From Bacteroidales bacterium (lineage in GTDB: Bacteria > Bacteroidota > Bacteroidia > Bacteroidales > UBA932): 64,000 nucleotides of DNA. Under the pieces are notes generated by a model, which made no database searches, had not been told where the DNA came from, and saw only the letters and a list, made by a program, of their open reading frames with translations. The DNA is taken from positions 1 to 64,000 of the forward strand of contig JAFRXO010000009.1 in the NCBI GenBank assembly GCA_017443465.1. Direction: 5' to 3'. Of this stretch, positions 43,001 to 53,633 are shown in pieces (position 1 is the stretch's first letter; the number at the start of each line of letters is the position of its first letter). The position numbers were made by a program, and so were the translations under genes.

Positions 43001-44221
43001 ATGGATCTGTCAGCAAAAGAACTTGAAGAGAGGAAAGAGGCTGTTCCAAAAACCGAAAAAGCAGTTTTTGTCGGTGTTGTCAGGCAGAATGAAAGCGAGG
43101 AAAGGGTAAAGGAGTACATAAATGAGCTCAAATTTCTGGCTGAAACAGCAGGAACAATCATAGACAGGGAATTCATCCAAAAGGTAGACAAACCTGAGGC
43201 TTCTACATATGTAAGGAGCGGAAAACTCAAGGAAATAGCTGAGTATTGCAAAGTTAACGAAATCGAATATGTCATATTCGATGATGAACTTACGGGCATT
43301 CAGCAAAGGAACATAGAGAATACAATCAGTACGTGCAATGTAATTGACCGTACAGGACTCATACTCGAAATATTCGCCCAGAGAGCCAAAACAGCATATG
43401 CAAAAACCCAGGTTGAACTGGCGAGATATAATTATATGCTTCCGCGTCTGGCCGGCATGTGGACCCACCTTGAGAGACAGCGTGGAGGTATGGGCACCAG
43501 GGGAGGTATGGGTGAAACCCAGATAGAGATCGACCGAAGGATCGTCAAGACCCGGATTTCAAAACTAAAGGAAGACCTGAAGAAAATTGACCGCCAAATG
43601 GCCTCACAACGCGGAAACAGGGGCTCTATGGTGCGTATCTCCCTCGTAGGGTACACCAATGTAGGAAAGAGTACTTTGATGAATCTGCTGGCAAAATCTG
43701 ACGTTTTTGCAGAGAATAAACTCTTCGCCACCCTGGACACCACAGTCAGGAAAGTAGTGATAAAGAATGTACCCTTCCTGTTGAGCGACACCGTAGGATT
43801 CATAAGGAAACTTCCTACTCAGCTGGTTGAAGCATTCAAGAGTACATTGGATGAAGTCCGCGAGGCCGATATACTCATGCATGTGGTGGATATCTCCCAT
43901 CCGGCTTTCGAAGAGCAGATACAGGTAGTAGAACAGACTCTAAGGGAAATAGGGGCCGCAAATAAGCCTACATTTGTAGTATTCAATAAGATAGACGCTT
44001 ACAAACCAGAAGAATACGACGAGTTCTCACTTGAGCCGAAAACAGCTAAGAACAGGACTCTGGAAGAACTCAAGAACAGCTGGATAGCCCAGGAAAAGGC
44101 TCCCTGCCTGTTCATATCAGCAACCCAGAAGACCGGAATAGATCTCCTGAAAGAAAATATCTATAATATGGTTGCTGAAATACACGCAGGGCGCTGGCCC
44201 TTCAATAATTTCCTCTGGTAG
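43001..44221 (+). CDS. hflX: Ribosome-associated GTPase HflX
   Basis: A 406-residue GTPase that can split stalled ribosomes. The N-terminal HflX domain has YVRSGKLKEIAEYC and FDDELTGIQQRNIE, then DRTGLILEIFAQRAKT. The Gly-rich linker LERQRGGMGTRGGMGETQIE is a family hallmark. The G domain has GYTNVGKSTLMN (G1, near residue 217), DTVGFI (G3) and NKID (G4). Length is normal. It starts 13 bases beyond the tonB terminator and is convergent with sdhB. Confidence 0.96.
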   Translation: MDLSAKELEERKEAVPKTEKAVFVGVVRQNESEERVKEYINELKFLAETAGTIIDREFIQKVDKPEASTYVRSGKLKEIAEYCKVNEIEYVIFDDELTGIQQRNIENTISTCNVIDRTGLILEIFAQRAKTAYAKTQVELARYNYMLPRLAGMWTHLERQRGGMGTRGGMGETQIEIDRRIVKTRISKLKEDLKKIDRQMASQRGNRGSMVRISLVGYTNVGKSTLMNLLAKSDVFAENKLFATLDTTVRKVVIKNVPFLLSDTVGFIRKLPTQLVEAFKSTLDEVREADILMHVVDISHPAFEEQIQVVEQTLREIGAANKPTFVVFNKIDAYKPEEYDEFSLEPKTAKNRTLEELKNSWIAQEKAPCLFISATQKTGIDLLKENIYNMVAEIHAGRWPFNNFLW

Positions 44222-44224
44222 GGA

Positions 44225-44968
44225 TCAGCCCCTGAATTCAGCCTTGAGGAACTCTCTGTTGAGACGTGCGATATGATCGACAGAGATGCCTTTGGGGCAT
44301 TCCATTTCACATGCACGGGTGTTGGTGCAGTTTCCGAATCCAAGTTCGTCCATCTTGGCCACCATAGCCTTTGCACGGCGCTCTGCCTCCGGACGTCCCT
44401 GAGGAAGAAGTGCAAGTGAACTTACGCGTGCACCTACGAACAGCATTGCAGATCCGTTCTTACATGTAGCGACACAAGCTCCGCATCCGATGCAGGCAGC
44501 TGCATCCATACTCTTCTCAGCAGTCTCATGAGGAATGAGGATATTGTTGGCATCCTGTGCGGAACCAGTTCTGACAGAAATGAATCCACCAGCCTGAAGA
44601 ATCTTGTCGAAAGCGGTTCTGTCAACCACAAGATCCTTGATTACGGGGAATGCAGCACTTCTCCAGGGCTCTACAGTGATGGTCGCACCATTCTTGAAAT
44701 GACGCATGAAAAGCTGACATGTAGTCACATGGTCATCCGGACCGTGAGCCCTGCCATCTACATACAGGGAACATGCACCGCAAATACCTTCCCTGCAGTC
44801 GTGATCGAAAGCGACAGGATCACCACCCTCACGAATGAGCTTCTCATTGAGAATATCCAGCATCTCAAGGAATGAAGCATCCGACTCTATGTCAGTTACA
44901 TCATAAGTTTCAAAATGTCCCTGAGCCTTAGCGTTCTTCTGACGCCATATCTTTACCTTGAAATCCAT
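44225..44968 (-). CDS. sdhB: Succinate dehydrogenase/fumarate reductase iron-sulfur subunit
   Basis: A 247-residue subunit carrying three Fe-S centres. The [2Fe-2S] ligands are in [16 protein letters not shown] near residue 58. The [4Fe-4S]/[3Fe-4S] motifs are [13 protein letters not shown] near 145 and [16 protein letters not shown] near 215. It pairs with the flavoprotein gene four bases upstream. Direction of catalysis (fumarate reduction is likely in an anaerobe) is not decided by sequence, so frdB is an equally valid name. Confidence 0.95.
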   Translation of the reverse strand: MDFKVKIWRQKNAKAQGHFETYDVTDIESDASFLEMLDILNEKLIREGGDPVAFDHDCREGICGACSLYVDGRAHGPDDHVTTCQLFMRHFKNGATITVEPWRSAAFPVIKDLVVDRTAFDKILQAGGFISVRTGSAQDANNILIPHETAEKSMDAAACIGCGACVATCKNGSAMLFVGARVSSLALLPQGRPEAERRAKAMVAKMDELGFGNCTNTRACEMECPKGISVDHIARLNREFLKAEFRG

Positions 44969-44972
44969 ATGA

Positions 44973-46919
44973 CTAGTCTTTGTAATTTCTTGTTGCTACC
45001 TTAATGAACTCATATTTAAGAGGTTCCTTGTGAAGTACAGGATCCTTATCCTCTCCCTGATACTCCCATGCCGCCACATACATGTAATTCTCGTCATCCC
45101 TCTTGGCTTCTCCTTCGGGAGTCTGGCTCTCTACGCGGAAGTGACCACCGCAGGACTCATTCCTGTTAAGGGCGTCACGAGCCATAAGTTCACCTATCTC
45201 AAGGAAATCTGCAAGCCTGAGGGCTTTCTCGAGTTCCTGATTGAATTCATACTGTGTTCCTGGAACCCTGACTGTCTGCCAGAATTCAGCCTTGAGGGCC
45301 TTGATTTTCTCGATGGCAACCTTCAAACCTTCCTCGGAACGAGCCATTCCAACATACTCCCACATGATATTACCCAGTTTCTTATGGATAACATCTACGG
45401 GTTCCGTTCCCTTCACTGCAAACAGTTTGTCAATCTTAGCCTGTACGGCTTTCTCAGCTTCCTCGAATTCAGGAGCGTTGGTGTCGGTCTTGGGCTCTGC
45501 AAACTTATGTGAAAGATAGTCAGCAATCGTTACAGGAAGAACGAAATAACCGTCTGCAAGTCCCTGCATAAGGGCTGAAGCACCAAGCCTGTTTCCGCCA
45601 TGGTCGGAGAAGTTGGCTTCACCTATTGCATAAAGTCCGGGAACAGTGGTCTGGAGATCATAATCAACCCAGATACCTCCCATGGTGTAATGTATTGCAG
45701 GATAGATCATCATCGGCTCCTTCCAAGGAGAAGAATCGGTGATTTTCTCGTACATTTCAAAGAGGTTTCCGTAACGCTCCTGTACTCTCTGGTGACCAAG
45801 ACGCTTGATGGCATCAGAGAAGTCCAGATAGACGGCAAGACCGCTTTCATTTACACCGAATCCGGCATCGCACCTTTCCTTTGCGGCACGGGATGCCACG
45901 TCACGGGGAACGAGATTACCGAAAGCAGGATAACGCCTCTCAAGATAGTAATCACGATCTTCTTCCGGAATCTGGGAAGCCTTTATCTCGTGCTTACGAA
46001 GCTTATAAACATCTTCCATCTTCTTGGGAACCCATATGCGTCCGTCATTACGGAGAGACTCTGACATAAGGGTCAGTTTACACTGCTGGGTTCCATGGAC
46101 AGGAATACATGTAGGATGGATCTGTGCGAAGCAGGGATTTCCGAAGAAAGCACCTTTCTTGTAGCACTGCCATGCAGCGGATCCATTGCTGTTCATAGCA
46201 TTAGTAGAAAGATAATAAGCACGTCCATATCCTCCAGTTGCAATTACAACTGCATGTGCACCGAATCTTTCCAGTTTTCCGGTAGCGAGATTGCGGGCGA
46301 TTATTCCCTTTGCCTGGCCATTAATTACAACAAGGTCAAGCATCTCGTGACGGGGATAACTCTTTACTGTACCGGCAGCAATCTGCCTGTTGAGAGCTGC
46401 ATATGCTCCAAGGAGGAGCTGCTGTCCGGTTTGTCCCCTTGCATAGAACGTACGGCTTACCTGCACACCACCGAATGAACGGTTGGCAAGATAACCGCCA
46501 TACTCCCTTGCAAACGGGATTCCCTGTGCAACACACTGGTCTATAATAGCTGTACTTACCTCTGCAAGCCTGTAAACGTTAGCCTCCCTGGAACGGTAGT
46601 CACCACCCTTTATGGTATCATAGAAAAGGCGGTAAACGGAGTCATTGTCGTTCTGGTAATTCTTTGCGGCATTGATACCTCCCTGAGCGGCAATAGAGTG
46701 CGCACGACGGGGTGAATCACTTATACAGAAGATCTTTACATTATATCCCAATTCTCCAAGAGTAGCCGCAGCAGAGGATCCGCCAAGTCCGGTTCCTACA
46801 ACTATAACTTCAAGTTTACGTCTGTTGTTAGGGCTTACAAGACGGATTTCGGACTTTCTCTTCGTCCATTTTTCAGCCAATGGCCCATCCGGAATCTTTG
46901 AAATCAATTTTTCTTCCAT
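44973..46919 (-). CDS. sdhA: Succinate dehydrogenase/fumarate reductase flavoprotein subunit
   Basis: A 648-residue FAD subunit. The N-terminal Rossmann motif is [21 protein letters not shown], followed by [18 protein letters not shown] with the segment that carries covalent [27 protein letters not shown] and the C-terminal YMYVAAWEY fit the longer Bacteroidota-type enzyme. In related Bacteroidales a cytochrome b subunit gene normally precedes it. Here the 91 bases upstream hold no such gene, and ruvB comes next on the same strand, so the membrane subunit must be elsewhere or absent. Confidence 0.96.
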   Translation of the reverse strand: MEEKLISKIPDGPLAEKWTKRKSEIRLVSPNNRRKLEVIVVGTGLGGSSAAATLGELGYNVKIFCISDSPRRAHSIAAQGGINAAKNYQNDNDSVYRLFYDTIKGGDYRSREANVYRLAEVSTAIIDQCVAQGIPFAREYGGYLANRSFGGVQVSRTFYARGQTGQQLLLGAYAALNRQIAAGTVKSYPRHEMLDLVVINGQAKGIIARNLATGKLERFGAHAVVIATGGYGRAYYLSTNAMNSNGSAAWQCYKKGAFFGNPCFAQIHPTCIPVHGTQQCKLTLMSESLRNDGRIWVPKKMEDVYKLRKHEIKASQIPEEDRDYYLERRYPAFGNLVPRDVASRAAKERCDAGFGVNESGLAVYLDFSDAIKRLGHQRVQERYGNLFEMYEKITDSSPWKEPMMIYPAIHYTMGGIWVDYDLQTTVPGLYAIGEANFSDHGGNRLGASALMQGLADGYFVLPVTIADYLSHKFAEPKTDTNAPEFEEAEKAVQAKIDKLFAVKGTEPVDVIHKKLGNIMWEYVGMARSEEGLKVAIEKIKALKAEFWQTVRVPGTQYEFNQELEKALRLADFLEIGELMARDALNRNESCGGHFRVESQTPEGEAKRDDENYMYVAAWEYQGEDKDPVLHKEPLKYEFIKVATRNYKD

Positions 46920-47010
46920 ATCTGTGTTTTTGATTTAATATTCGTGGTGAATCTAATCAGTCCGCAATTTTAATCATTTTTATCCGTTTAGACAACCTTA
47001 AAATGACTCA

Positions 47011-48045
47011 TTAGAACAAGGTTGCTTCATTTTCCGGATTCTGTGGAGGCATATATTCATCCAATCCAAGATGACGATAGCCTAATTCAGTCACTATCCT
47101 GCCTCTCTGAGTGCGTACAATGAATCCTTCTTTGATAAGGAAAGGCTCATAAACCTCCTCGAATGTTCCCTGGTCTTCAGAAATGGCAGTAGCTATTGTA
47201 GATGCTCCTACAGGACCACCCTTGAACATGGTTATTATAGTCCTTAGTATCTTATTGTCAATTGAATCCAGGCCCCTGGTATCTATCTTGAGCTTATTGA
47301 GGGCAAGACGGCTTATGTAAAGGTCAATCTTTCCGTCACCTATCACCTGTGCGAAATCCCTTACCCTCTTAAGGAGGGAGTTGGCTATCCTCGGGGTTCC
47401 GCGGCTTCTCATGGCTATCTCCCTGGCAGCATCCTCATCTATCGGAATTCCAAGGATACGGGCGCTTCTCTTTACTATCCTTACAAGATCAGAAGAATCG
47501 TAATATTCAAGAGGACAATTAATTCCAAACCTTTCCCTGAGAGGGGCAGTCAGAAGGCCGCTGCGTGTGGTGGCGCCTACAAGGGTAAAGGGATTGAGGG
47601 ATATGCGTACAGACCTGGCTCCCGGTCCCTTGTCTATCATGATATCTATCACGTAATCCTCCATGGCGGAATAGAGATACTCTTCCACCTCGGGAGAAAG
47701 CCTGTGGATTTCATCTATGAAAAGTACGTCTCCGGTATTCAGTGATGTCAGAAGACCGGCCAGATCTCCGGGTTTGTCAAGAACCGGTCCTGAAGTAACC
47801 TTCATATCCACTCCCATTTCATTCGCTATAATATGTGCGAGAGTGGTTTTTCCCAGTCCCGGAGGCCCGTGGAAAAGCACGTGGTCAAGCGCTTCTCCCC
47901 TCATTTTCGCCGCCTTTATATATATGTTCAGATTGGATACTATCTCCGGCTGTCCCGTAAAATCATCCAGGCCCTGCGGGCGGATAATTCCATCCAAATC
48001 CTTATCTTTGTCTTCGCTTGTGATATGCGGGTCGAATTCCGACAT
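47011..48045 (-). CDS. ruvB: Holliday junction branch-migration ATPase RuvB
   Basis: A 344-residue AAA+ motor. [19 protein letters not shown], Walker [20 protein letters not shown] near residue 62, Walker [10 protein letters not shown], sensor [18 protein letters not shown], and the winged-helix C terminus with [17 protein letters not shown] are all present. Preceded by a -7 box (48070-48077). It is separate from ruvA. It could be co-transcribed with sdhA-sdhB downstream, 91 bases away. Confidence 0.97.
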   Translation of the reverse strand: MSEFDPHITSEDKDKDLDGIIRPQGLDDFTGQPEIVSNLNIYIKAAKMRGEALDHVLFHGPPGLGKTTLAHIIANEMGVDMKVTSGPVLDKPGDLAGLLTSLNTGDVLFIDEIHRLSPEVEEYLYSAMEDYVIDIMIDKGPGARSVRISLNPFTLVGATTRSGLLTAPLRERFGINCPLEYYDSSDLVRIVKRSARILGIPIDEDAAREIAMRSRGTPRIANSLLKRVRDFAQVIGDGKIDLYISRLALNKLKIDTRGLDSIDNKILRTIITMFKGGPVGASTIATAISEDQGTFEEVYEPFLIKEGFIVRTQRGRIVTELGYRHLGLDEYMPPQNPENEATLF

Positions 48046-48069
48046 TGGCCTTTTTCTTTACAATATATA

Positions 48070-48077
48070 CAAAGATA
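48070..48077 (-). promoter_or_regulatory. Probable -7 box for ruvB
   Basis: Minus strand TATCTTTG, 24 bases before the start; no -33 consensus. Confidence 0.45.
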
Positions 48078-48244
48078 GGTAATTATTTTAAAACGTGATG
48101 ATTTTATTGAAGGTGTAGATATGTTGATAAGTAAATATATGTAATTATAATTCAATTATTTACACTATTATTAAAGTTGTTGAATTCCGTGTTTTTCACT
48201 TGATGATAAAAAGTTGAAAAGTGTGCATGATTATTTATTAACCT

Positions 48245-48252
48245 TAGATTTG
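48245..48252 (+). promoter_or_regulatory. Probable -7 box for mfd
   Basis: TAGATTTG fits the consensus, 50 bases before the mfd start, inside an AT-rich 257-bp gap between divergent ruvB and mfd. No -33 TTTG at the right distance. Confidence 0.4.
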
Positions 48253-48302
48253 ATTTTATAAACATATTTTTCAACCGGATTTTAACTGATTGAACTGGTA
48301 GA

Positions 48303-51300
48303 ATGTTGATAAACGGAAAACAGACAGGAATACTGAAGAAACTTATCCAGGAGGAAGGAAGCGTTTACTGCAGCGGCCTTTTCCTGTCTGCCCGTTGGTT
48401 CGTCCTTTCGCAGATTGCAGAGAGTGGGATGCATATGGTAGTCCTCCCTAATAAGGATGCGGCCGAATATTGTGCAGGAGATCTTTACAACATAGTAGAA
48501 GGAGATAATGTTTTCTTCCTTCCGGACAGCGGAAAGAACGTAGAAAGAAGTAATTACAAATCTTCTCTCGGAGTACAGAGAACATCGGCGGTTGGAAGGA
48601 TCCTCGAAGGCGACAAAGAAAAACTTACTATCATAGTAACTTATCCGGATGCGCTTAAAGAAGAAATTCCGGACACTTCTTCACTTGAAAAAGGAATCAT
48701 AAGCATATCCAAGGATGAGGAGTTCGGTTATGATAAGCTTAAAGAAAGACTGTCTGAAATAGGGTTCGAGAAAACAGATTTCGTCGCAGCTCCTGGACAG
48801 TACGCCGTAAGAGGTTCACTGATAGATGTTTTCTCATATACTTTCAATAATCCTTACAGAATATCTTTCTTCGGTGATGAGGTAGAAAAGATCCATGTAT
48901 TCAATTGCGACACCCAGCAGTCTGAATTTGAGGTAGAAAAGGTTAAGATATCTCCGGATGTAACATCTGGAGGGGAAGGAAGGAATACAAGTATATGTGA
49001 CATTATAAGGAAGGACACAGTCATATGGCTCGATTCTTCAGATATGTACAGGAATGAGCCGTTTTTCAGTTCTCTTCTGGAATTTAAGAATGTGTTCTTA
49101 GACGTACCGCTTTCAGCGGGTGATGTCAATCCGGTCCGTTTCAATATAAGTCCCCAGCCGGTTTTCAACAAGAACTTCGAGCTGTTGTCCGCGGACATAA
49201 CTGAAAAGAGCGAAAGGGGATATAAAGTTTATATATACGGCGAGAAAAAAAGCCAGCTGGAAAGGGTTAAGTCTATACTTACCCAGAACGGAGGTATCAT
49301 TCCGGAATTCGTCGAGGGAAAAAACATCCACAGCGGTTTTATTGACGGTGAGCAGAAAGTATGTCACTATACCGACCACGAAATCTTCGACAGGTTCCAC
49401 AGGGTTAGCATCCGCCGTACCGTAGACAAGACTGAACAACTCACACTCAATGACTTAAGTGCTTTCAATATTGGAGATTATGTAGTCCATATAGACCATG
49501 GTGTCGGTATCTTCGGCGGACTCGTGAAGATGAGGGACGATAAGGGAAGGGTGAGGGAAGTCATAAAGATCAGTTACAAAGACGGGGATGTGGTGTTCGT
49601 GTCTGTACATTCCCTCAACAAGATATCCCGCTTCCGTTCCAAGGACGGAGAAGTTCCGAAAATCCACAAACTCGGATCCAAGACCTGGCAGAACCTCAAG
49701 ACCAGTGCCAAATCCAAGGTAAAGGACATAGCTAAAGACCTGATCCAGCTGTATGCAAAGAGAAAAGCGGAAAAAGGATTCGCTTTTTCTCATGATACCT
49801 ATCTTCAGGAGGAATTGGAATCATCCTTCATGTATGAAGATACTCCCGATCAGGAGCTTGCTACCGATGCCGTAAAGAAGGATATGGAGGACAGCTGCCC
49901 CATGGACAGGCTCATATGCGGAGATGTGGGTTTCGGAAAGACAGAAATCGCAATCAGGGCCGCATTCAAGGCATGTACGGACAATAAACAGGTTGTGGTG
50001 CTGGTTCCTACTACAATTCTTGCGCTTCAGCATTACAACACATTCTGCAGCCGTCTCAATGGTTTTCCTGTCAATATTGAATATCTCAGCCGCCTGCGCA
50101 CGGCTAAGCAGGAAAGAAAGATAAGGGAAGACCTTAAGAACGGCCTGATAGACATCATAATAAGCACGCATAAGATACTTGGGAAGGGTTGGAAATTCAA
50201 GGATCTCGGTCTGCTTATAATCGACGAGGAACAGAAATTCGGAGTCGCCGCAAAGGAAAAGCTCAGACAGTTTAAGGAAAATATTGACACTCTTACACTT
50301 ACAGCTACTCCTATTCCCAGGACCCTTCAGTTTTCGCTTCTAGGGGCCAGGGATCTGAGCATAATAGCCACTCCCCCGCCCAACAGGATTCCCATCCAGA
50401 CCGAGATAATCCTTTTCGACGAGAAAGAGATAAAGGAAATAATCAATTATGAGCTTAACCGCGGCGGACAGGTGTATTTCCTCCATAATAAGGTAGAGGA
50501 ACTTCAATCTATATATGAAATCTTGAAAAGGCAGGTTCCGGATATGCGCATATGTATTGCGCATGGCCAGATGGAGGCCCGTGAACTCGAAGACAGGATC
50601 CTGTCGTTCATCCGCGGAGACTATGATATGCTCCTGTGTACCACTATCATAGAAAACGGGTTGGATATTCCGAACGTAAATACGATAATCATCAACCAGG
50701 CCCAGAACATCGGACTGAGCGACCTGCACCAGCTCCGCGGCAGGGTGGGACGTTCCAACAGGAAGGCTTTCTGCTATCTGATTGTACCTCCGCTGATTAC
50801 CATAACAGAAGATGCCAGACGGCGCCTTAAGGCCATTGAGGAGTTCTCAGACCTTGGAAGCGGTTTCAACATCGCAATGCAGGACCTTGACATCAGGGGA
50901 GCCGGGAACCTTCTCGGAGCGGAACAGAGCGGTTTCATAGCGGACATGGGTTATGAAACATATGAGAAGATCCTTTCCGAGGCAATGGAAGAACTCGGGG
51001 TGGAAACCGGACTCCAGCCACGCGGAATGCGCTCGGTATATGTTGAGGATTGCACTATAGAGACTGACCAGCAAGCCCTTATTCCTGACGGGTACATAGA
51101 CGTAACCGCTGAAAAGATAAGGATATACAAGCAGCTGGATTCCATGCGCGGGGAGAAGGAGATAAACAGGTTCGCGGCACAGCTTGCAGACCGCTTCGGT
51201 CCCCTGCCGCAGGAAGTTTCCAACCTCTTCGACGTGGTGAAAATTAGGAATCTCGGGGTTTCGCTCGGGTTCGAGAAGATAATAGTGAAGAACGGTATGA

Positions 51301-51491
51301 TGATAATGTTCTTCATATCCAATCCCATGTCTCCGTACTATCAGTCCGAAGTTTTCTCAGGAGTTCTCAGGAGGGTAAGCGAGAACCAGCCGTTATTTGC
51401 CGTAAAGCAGGTGGAAAACCGGCTTAAGATAGTCCTGCGCGGGATTGATTCCCTCGGAAAAGCCCTCTCGTCTTTGAGAAAGTTGCAATAA
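48303..51491 (+). CDS. mfd: Transcription-repair coupling factor Mfd
   Basis: A 1062-residue ATP-dependent translocase that removes stalled RNA polymerase and recruits UvrA. The UvrB-like N terminus (about 1-250) includes PGQYAVRGSLIDVFSYTF. The CarD-like RNA polymerase-interaction domain is near 390 (FNIGDYVVHIDHGVGIFGG). Helicase motifs are ICGDVGFGKTEIAIRAAF near 540, DEEQKFGV near 642, TATPIPRTLQFSLLG near 665 and QLRGRVGRSNRKAFCY near 815. The TRCF C-terminal domain occupies about 930-1030. Complete. The coaX promoter is embedded in its last codons. Confidence 0.97.
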   Translation: MLINGKQTGILKKLIQEEGSVYCSGLFLSARWFVLSQIAESGMHMVVLPNKDAAEYCAGDLYNIVEGDNVFFLPDSGKNVERSNYKSSLGVQRTSAVGRILEGDKEKLTIIVTYPDALKEEIPDTSSLEKGIISISKDEEFGYDKLKERLSEIGFEKTDFVAAPGQYAVRGSLIDVFSYTFNNPYRISFFGDEVEKIHVFNCDTQQSEFEVEKVKISPDVTSGGEGRNTSICDIIRKDTVIWLDSSDMYRNEPFFSSLLEFKNVFLDVPLSAGDVNPVRFNISPQPVFNKNFELLSADITEKSERGYKVYIYGEKKSQLERVKSILTQNGGIIPEFVEGKNIHSGFIDGEQKVCHYTDHEIFDRFHRVSIRRTVDKTEQLTLNDLSAFNIGDYVVHIDHGVGIFGGLVKMRDDKGRVREVIKISYKDGDVVFVSVHSLNKISRFRSKDGEVPKIHKLGSKTWQNLKTSAKSKVKDIAKDLIQLYAKRKAEKGFAFSHDTYLQEELESSFMYEDTPDQELATDAVKKDMEDSCPMDRLICGDVGFGKTEIAIRAAFKACTDNKQVVVLVPTTILALQHYNTFCSRLNGFPVNIEYLSRLRTAKQERKIREDLKNGLIDIIISTHKILGKGWKFKDLGLLIIDEEQKFGVAAKEKLRQFKENIDTLTLTATPIPRTLQFSLLGARDLSIIATPPPNRIPIQTEIILFDEKEIKEIINYELNRGGQVYFLHNKVEELQSIYEILKRQVPDMRICIAHGQMEARELEDRILSFIRGDYDMLLCTTIIENGLDIPNVNTIIINQAQNIGLSDLHQLRGRVGRSNRKAFCYLIVPPLITITEDARRRLKAIEEFSDLGSGFNIAMQDLDIRGAGNLLGAEQSGFIADMGYETYEKILSEAMEELGVETGLQPRGMRSVYVEDCTIETDQQALIPDGYIDVTAEKIRIYKQLDSMRGEKEINRFAAQLADRFGPLPQEVSNLFDVVKIRNLGVSLGFEKIIVKNGMMIMFFISNPMSPYYQSEVFSGVLRRVSENQPLFAVKQVENRLKIVLRGIDSLGKALSSLRKLQ

Positions 51492-51503
51492 TCAGTATAT
51501 TTG
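51473..51503 (+). promoter_or_regulatory. Consensus promoter of coaX overlapping the mfd 3' end
   Basis: TTTG (51473-51476), a 19-bp spacer, and TATATTTG (51496-51503) form a full consensus promoter. The -33 box lies within mfd codons and the -7 box just after the mfd stop. Confidence 0.7.
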
Positions 51504-51522
51504 CGGGATTTGTGTTCAGAAA

Positions 51523-52299
51523 GTGGCCAATCTGCTGATAGAAATAGGCAACACCGCCCTTAAAGCGTCATGGTCCGAGGGAATGACTCTCGGAAAGACT
51601 TTCCGCTACCAGGGGGAGAAGGTGATTGATTTCATACTTTCGCTTACGGCGAAGGAAAAGGCGGAGGTGATGGCCGTAGCCAGCGCATATGATTTGTCTT
51701 TATCCGACATCGAAAAGATGAAAGGCGAGTGCTCCAGACTTATAGTACTGGATAGCGCCCACAAGGAAATACTTCTCTCACAAGGTTTTCCGGATTGGCT
51801 TTCATATGACAGGGCCGCCCTGGTGATGGCGGCCAGATGGCTTTTCAAAGGACGTGGGTGCTCGGTTTTCGACTTGGGTACTACTCTGACGGTTGACTTT
51901 ACTGATGCAACAGGAAAATATCTCGGAGGCAACATTTCCCTTGGATTCAGAACCAGGTTCAAGGCCCTGAACCGCTACTCTAAAGCCCTTCCGCTGGTGG
52001 ATACCCCGCTTGAAAATTATCCATCCGTGGAGTATTCCAAATCCCTGAACGAAGCCCCTCTGGATTCATTCACAGGTACTTCTGTCGAGTCTTCTATCGA
52101 AGCAGGGGTTATTTCGGGCATAATGTTTGAATTAGAGGGCTACGCGTCTTTCCATCCGGAGAACATATGCATTTTCACCGGGGGAGACGCCGTTTATTTT
52201 GCAAAAAGAATGAAAAACTCCATCTTTGTGGTAAACAATCTCGTATTGATGGGGTTGGCTTTAATCGCCAATGGCTATAATGAAGAAGGGATTATTTAG
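51523..52299 (+). CDS. coaX: Type III pantothenate kinase
   Basis: A 258-residue ASKHA-fold kinase for the first step of CoA synthesis. It uses a GTG start, which fits the promoter 20 bases upstream. Motifs: LLIEIGNTALKASW (usually DxGNT, so the first acidic residue is Glu here), SYDRAALVMAARWLF, FDLGTTLTVDFTD with the catalytic Asp, GGNISLGFRTRFKALN, and CIFTGGDA near the C terminus. Its 3' end overlaps the start of the downstream barrel gene by about 20 bases. Confidence 0.9.
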   Translation: MANLLIEIGNTALKASWSEGMTLGKTFRYQGEKVIDFILSLTAKEKAEVMAVASAYDLSLSDIEKMKGECSRLIVLDSAHKEILLSQGFPDWLSYDRAALVMAARWLFKGRGCSVFDLGTTLTVDFTDATGKYLGGNISLGFRTRFKALNRYSKALPLVDTPLENYPSVEYSKSLNEAPLDSFTGTSVESSIEAGVISGIMFELEGYASFHPENICIFTGGDAVYFAKRMKNSIFVVNNLVLMGLALIANGYNEEGII

Positions 52300-53608
52300 T
52301 ACAGCTGTCGTTTTCCTGCTCCTGGCCGGTTTCATGCCGCTGGGTGCCCAGAACACCATAACCGGGGCAAACGGGGATTATACTCCCTACTCGGTGTTCG
52401 GGGTCGGCACCCTTTCAAAACAGGGAAACACACACAACAAAGGCCGTGGAGGAGTTGGTATAGCCACACGCAACCGCCGTTACATCAATTACTTGAATCC
52501 TGCATCGGTAACAGCGAGGGACTCCCTGTCATTCATGGCCGATTTCAGCCTTGCAGGAACTAACAGGCTGTTCAACCAAGGGAACATGAAAGATGTCCAC
52601 AACACAGTGAACGTGTACGATTTCATGATATCATTCCCGATCTACAGGAAATCCGCAATGATGATTGGGATAACCCCCATGAGCGACGTGGGATACAAGA
52701 TGAAGTCCTCGTTCACCGATCCCGACCTTATCTCCACTGCTGGAATGTTCAACTACAACGCCAGCGGCGGCGGAGGTATCTATCAGGCCTTCATCGCAGG
52801 CGGTGTAACCCTTTGGGACCGCCTTTCCATAGGTGCGCAGGGCATTTACTATTTCGGAAACCTGCGCAGGGACAACGCCCTGGAGCCGAGCAAGACGGAC
52901 CAGAAGGAAATCACCATCAAATATGACATGACATTGCGCGGAATTACCGGAAAATTCGGTCTCCAGTACGACCTTCCGCTCAATGACAGGACATATCTTA
53001 CTTTCGGAGCCACCTACAGGCTCGGGACGAAGATGCGTGGATATGTGGACCACAGGCAGTTCGCAAGCATATCATCCGTGGTCGATACCATCCAGTTCCG
53101 TACAGATACCCTTACAAAGATGTCTGCCAAGCCACGTTTTGCGGATGAAATGGGCTTCGGAATAGCCATACGCAGCGGTGAAAGGTGGTCTGCCGAGATT
53201 AATTACATCCGCGCCGGCTGGGCCGGGACCAACATTGACAAGGTTCCCGGAATGGCCAACCAGAGCGAGGCCCGTTTTTCCCTGACTTCTTCAGAGTCCA
53301 TCAGGGCTGGCTTTGAGATTGTTCCCAACAGGAATGATGTCCGCTACTATCTCCGCAAGTGTACATATATGGCCGGAGCCTACTATGACAAGGAGTATTA
53401 CAAGATTGCCGGACAGCAAGTTACATCAATGGGACTGACCTTCGGGATGACCTTCCCGATCCTTCGGTTCTATAACGGTATAACTTTTGGAGTAGACGTC
53501 GGACAACGCGGAAAAAACGATGGCAACATGATCCGCGAGAGATATGTGAATTTCATAGTCGGATTCAATATTTCGGACATATGGTTCCAGAAACCAAGAT
53601 ATAATTAA
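52280..53608 (+). CDS. Outer-membrane beta-barrel protein, function unknown
   Basis: A 442-residue exported protein (signal MKKGLFSTAVVFLLLAGFMP, cut after LGAQ). I prefer this start to an ATG nine bases upstream because it gives the normal MKK signal N terminus. TPYSVFGVGTLSKQGNTHN and GRGGVGIATRNRRYINYLNPAS, then alternating amphipathic strands ending FIVGFNISDIWFQKPRYN, look like a FadL/porin-type barrel found widely in Bacteroidota. No ligand is suggested. It overlaps coaX and is followed 25 bases later by the TPR gene and then lptC, so it may belong to an envelope-biogenesis operon. Confidence 0.75.
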   Translation: MKKGLFSTAVVFLLLAGFMPLGAQNTITGANGDYTPYSVFGVGTLSKQGNTHNKGRGGVGIATRNRRYINYLNPASVTARDSLSFMADFSLAGTNRLFNQGNMKDVHNTVNVYDFMISFPIYRKSAMMIGITPMSDVGYKMKSSFTDPDLISTAGMFNYNASGGGGIYQAFIAGGVTLWDRLSIGAQGIYYFGNLRRDNALEPSKTDQKEITIKYDMTLRGITGKFGLQYDLPLNDRTYLTFGATYRLGTKMRGYVDHRQFASISSVVDTIQFRTDTLTKMSAKPRFADEMGFGIAIRSGERWSAEINYIRAGWAGTNIDKVPGMANQSEARFSLTSSESIRAGFEIVPNRNDVRYYLRKCTYMAGAYYDKEYYKIAGQQVTSMGLTFGMTFPILRFYNGITFGVDVGQRGKNDGNMIRERYVNFIVGFNISDIWFQKPRYN

Positions 53609-53633
53609 AGCAAGACTAACAAACTCAAGAGCA

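Noticed and set aside
46993..47024. CAACCTT/AAGGTTG inverted repeat at the ruvB 3' end
   Set aside because: Seven-base arms with a long loop and no T-tract, partly inside coding sequence; not convincing as a terminator.
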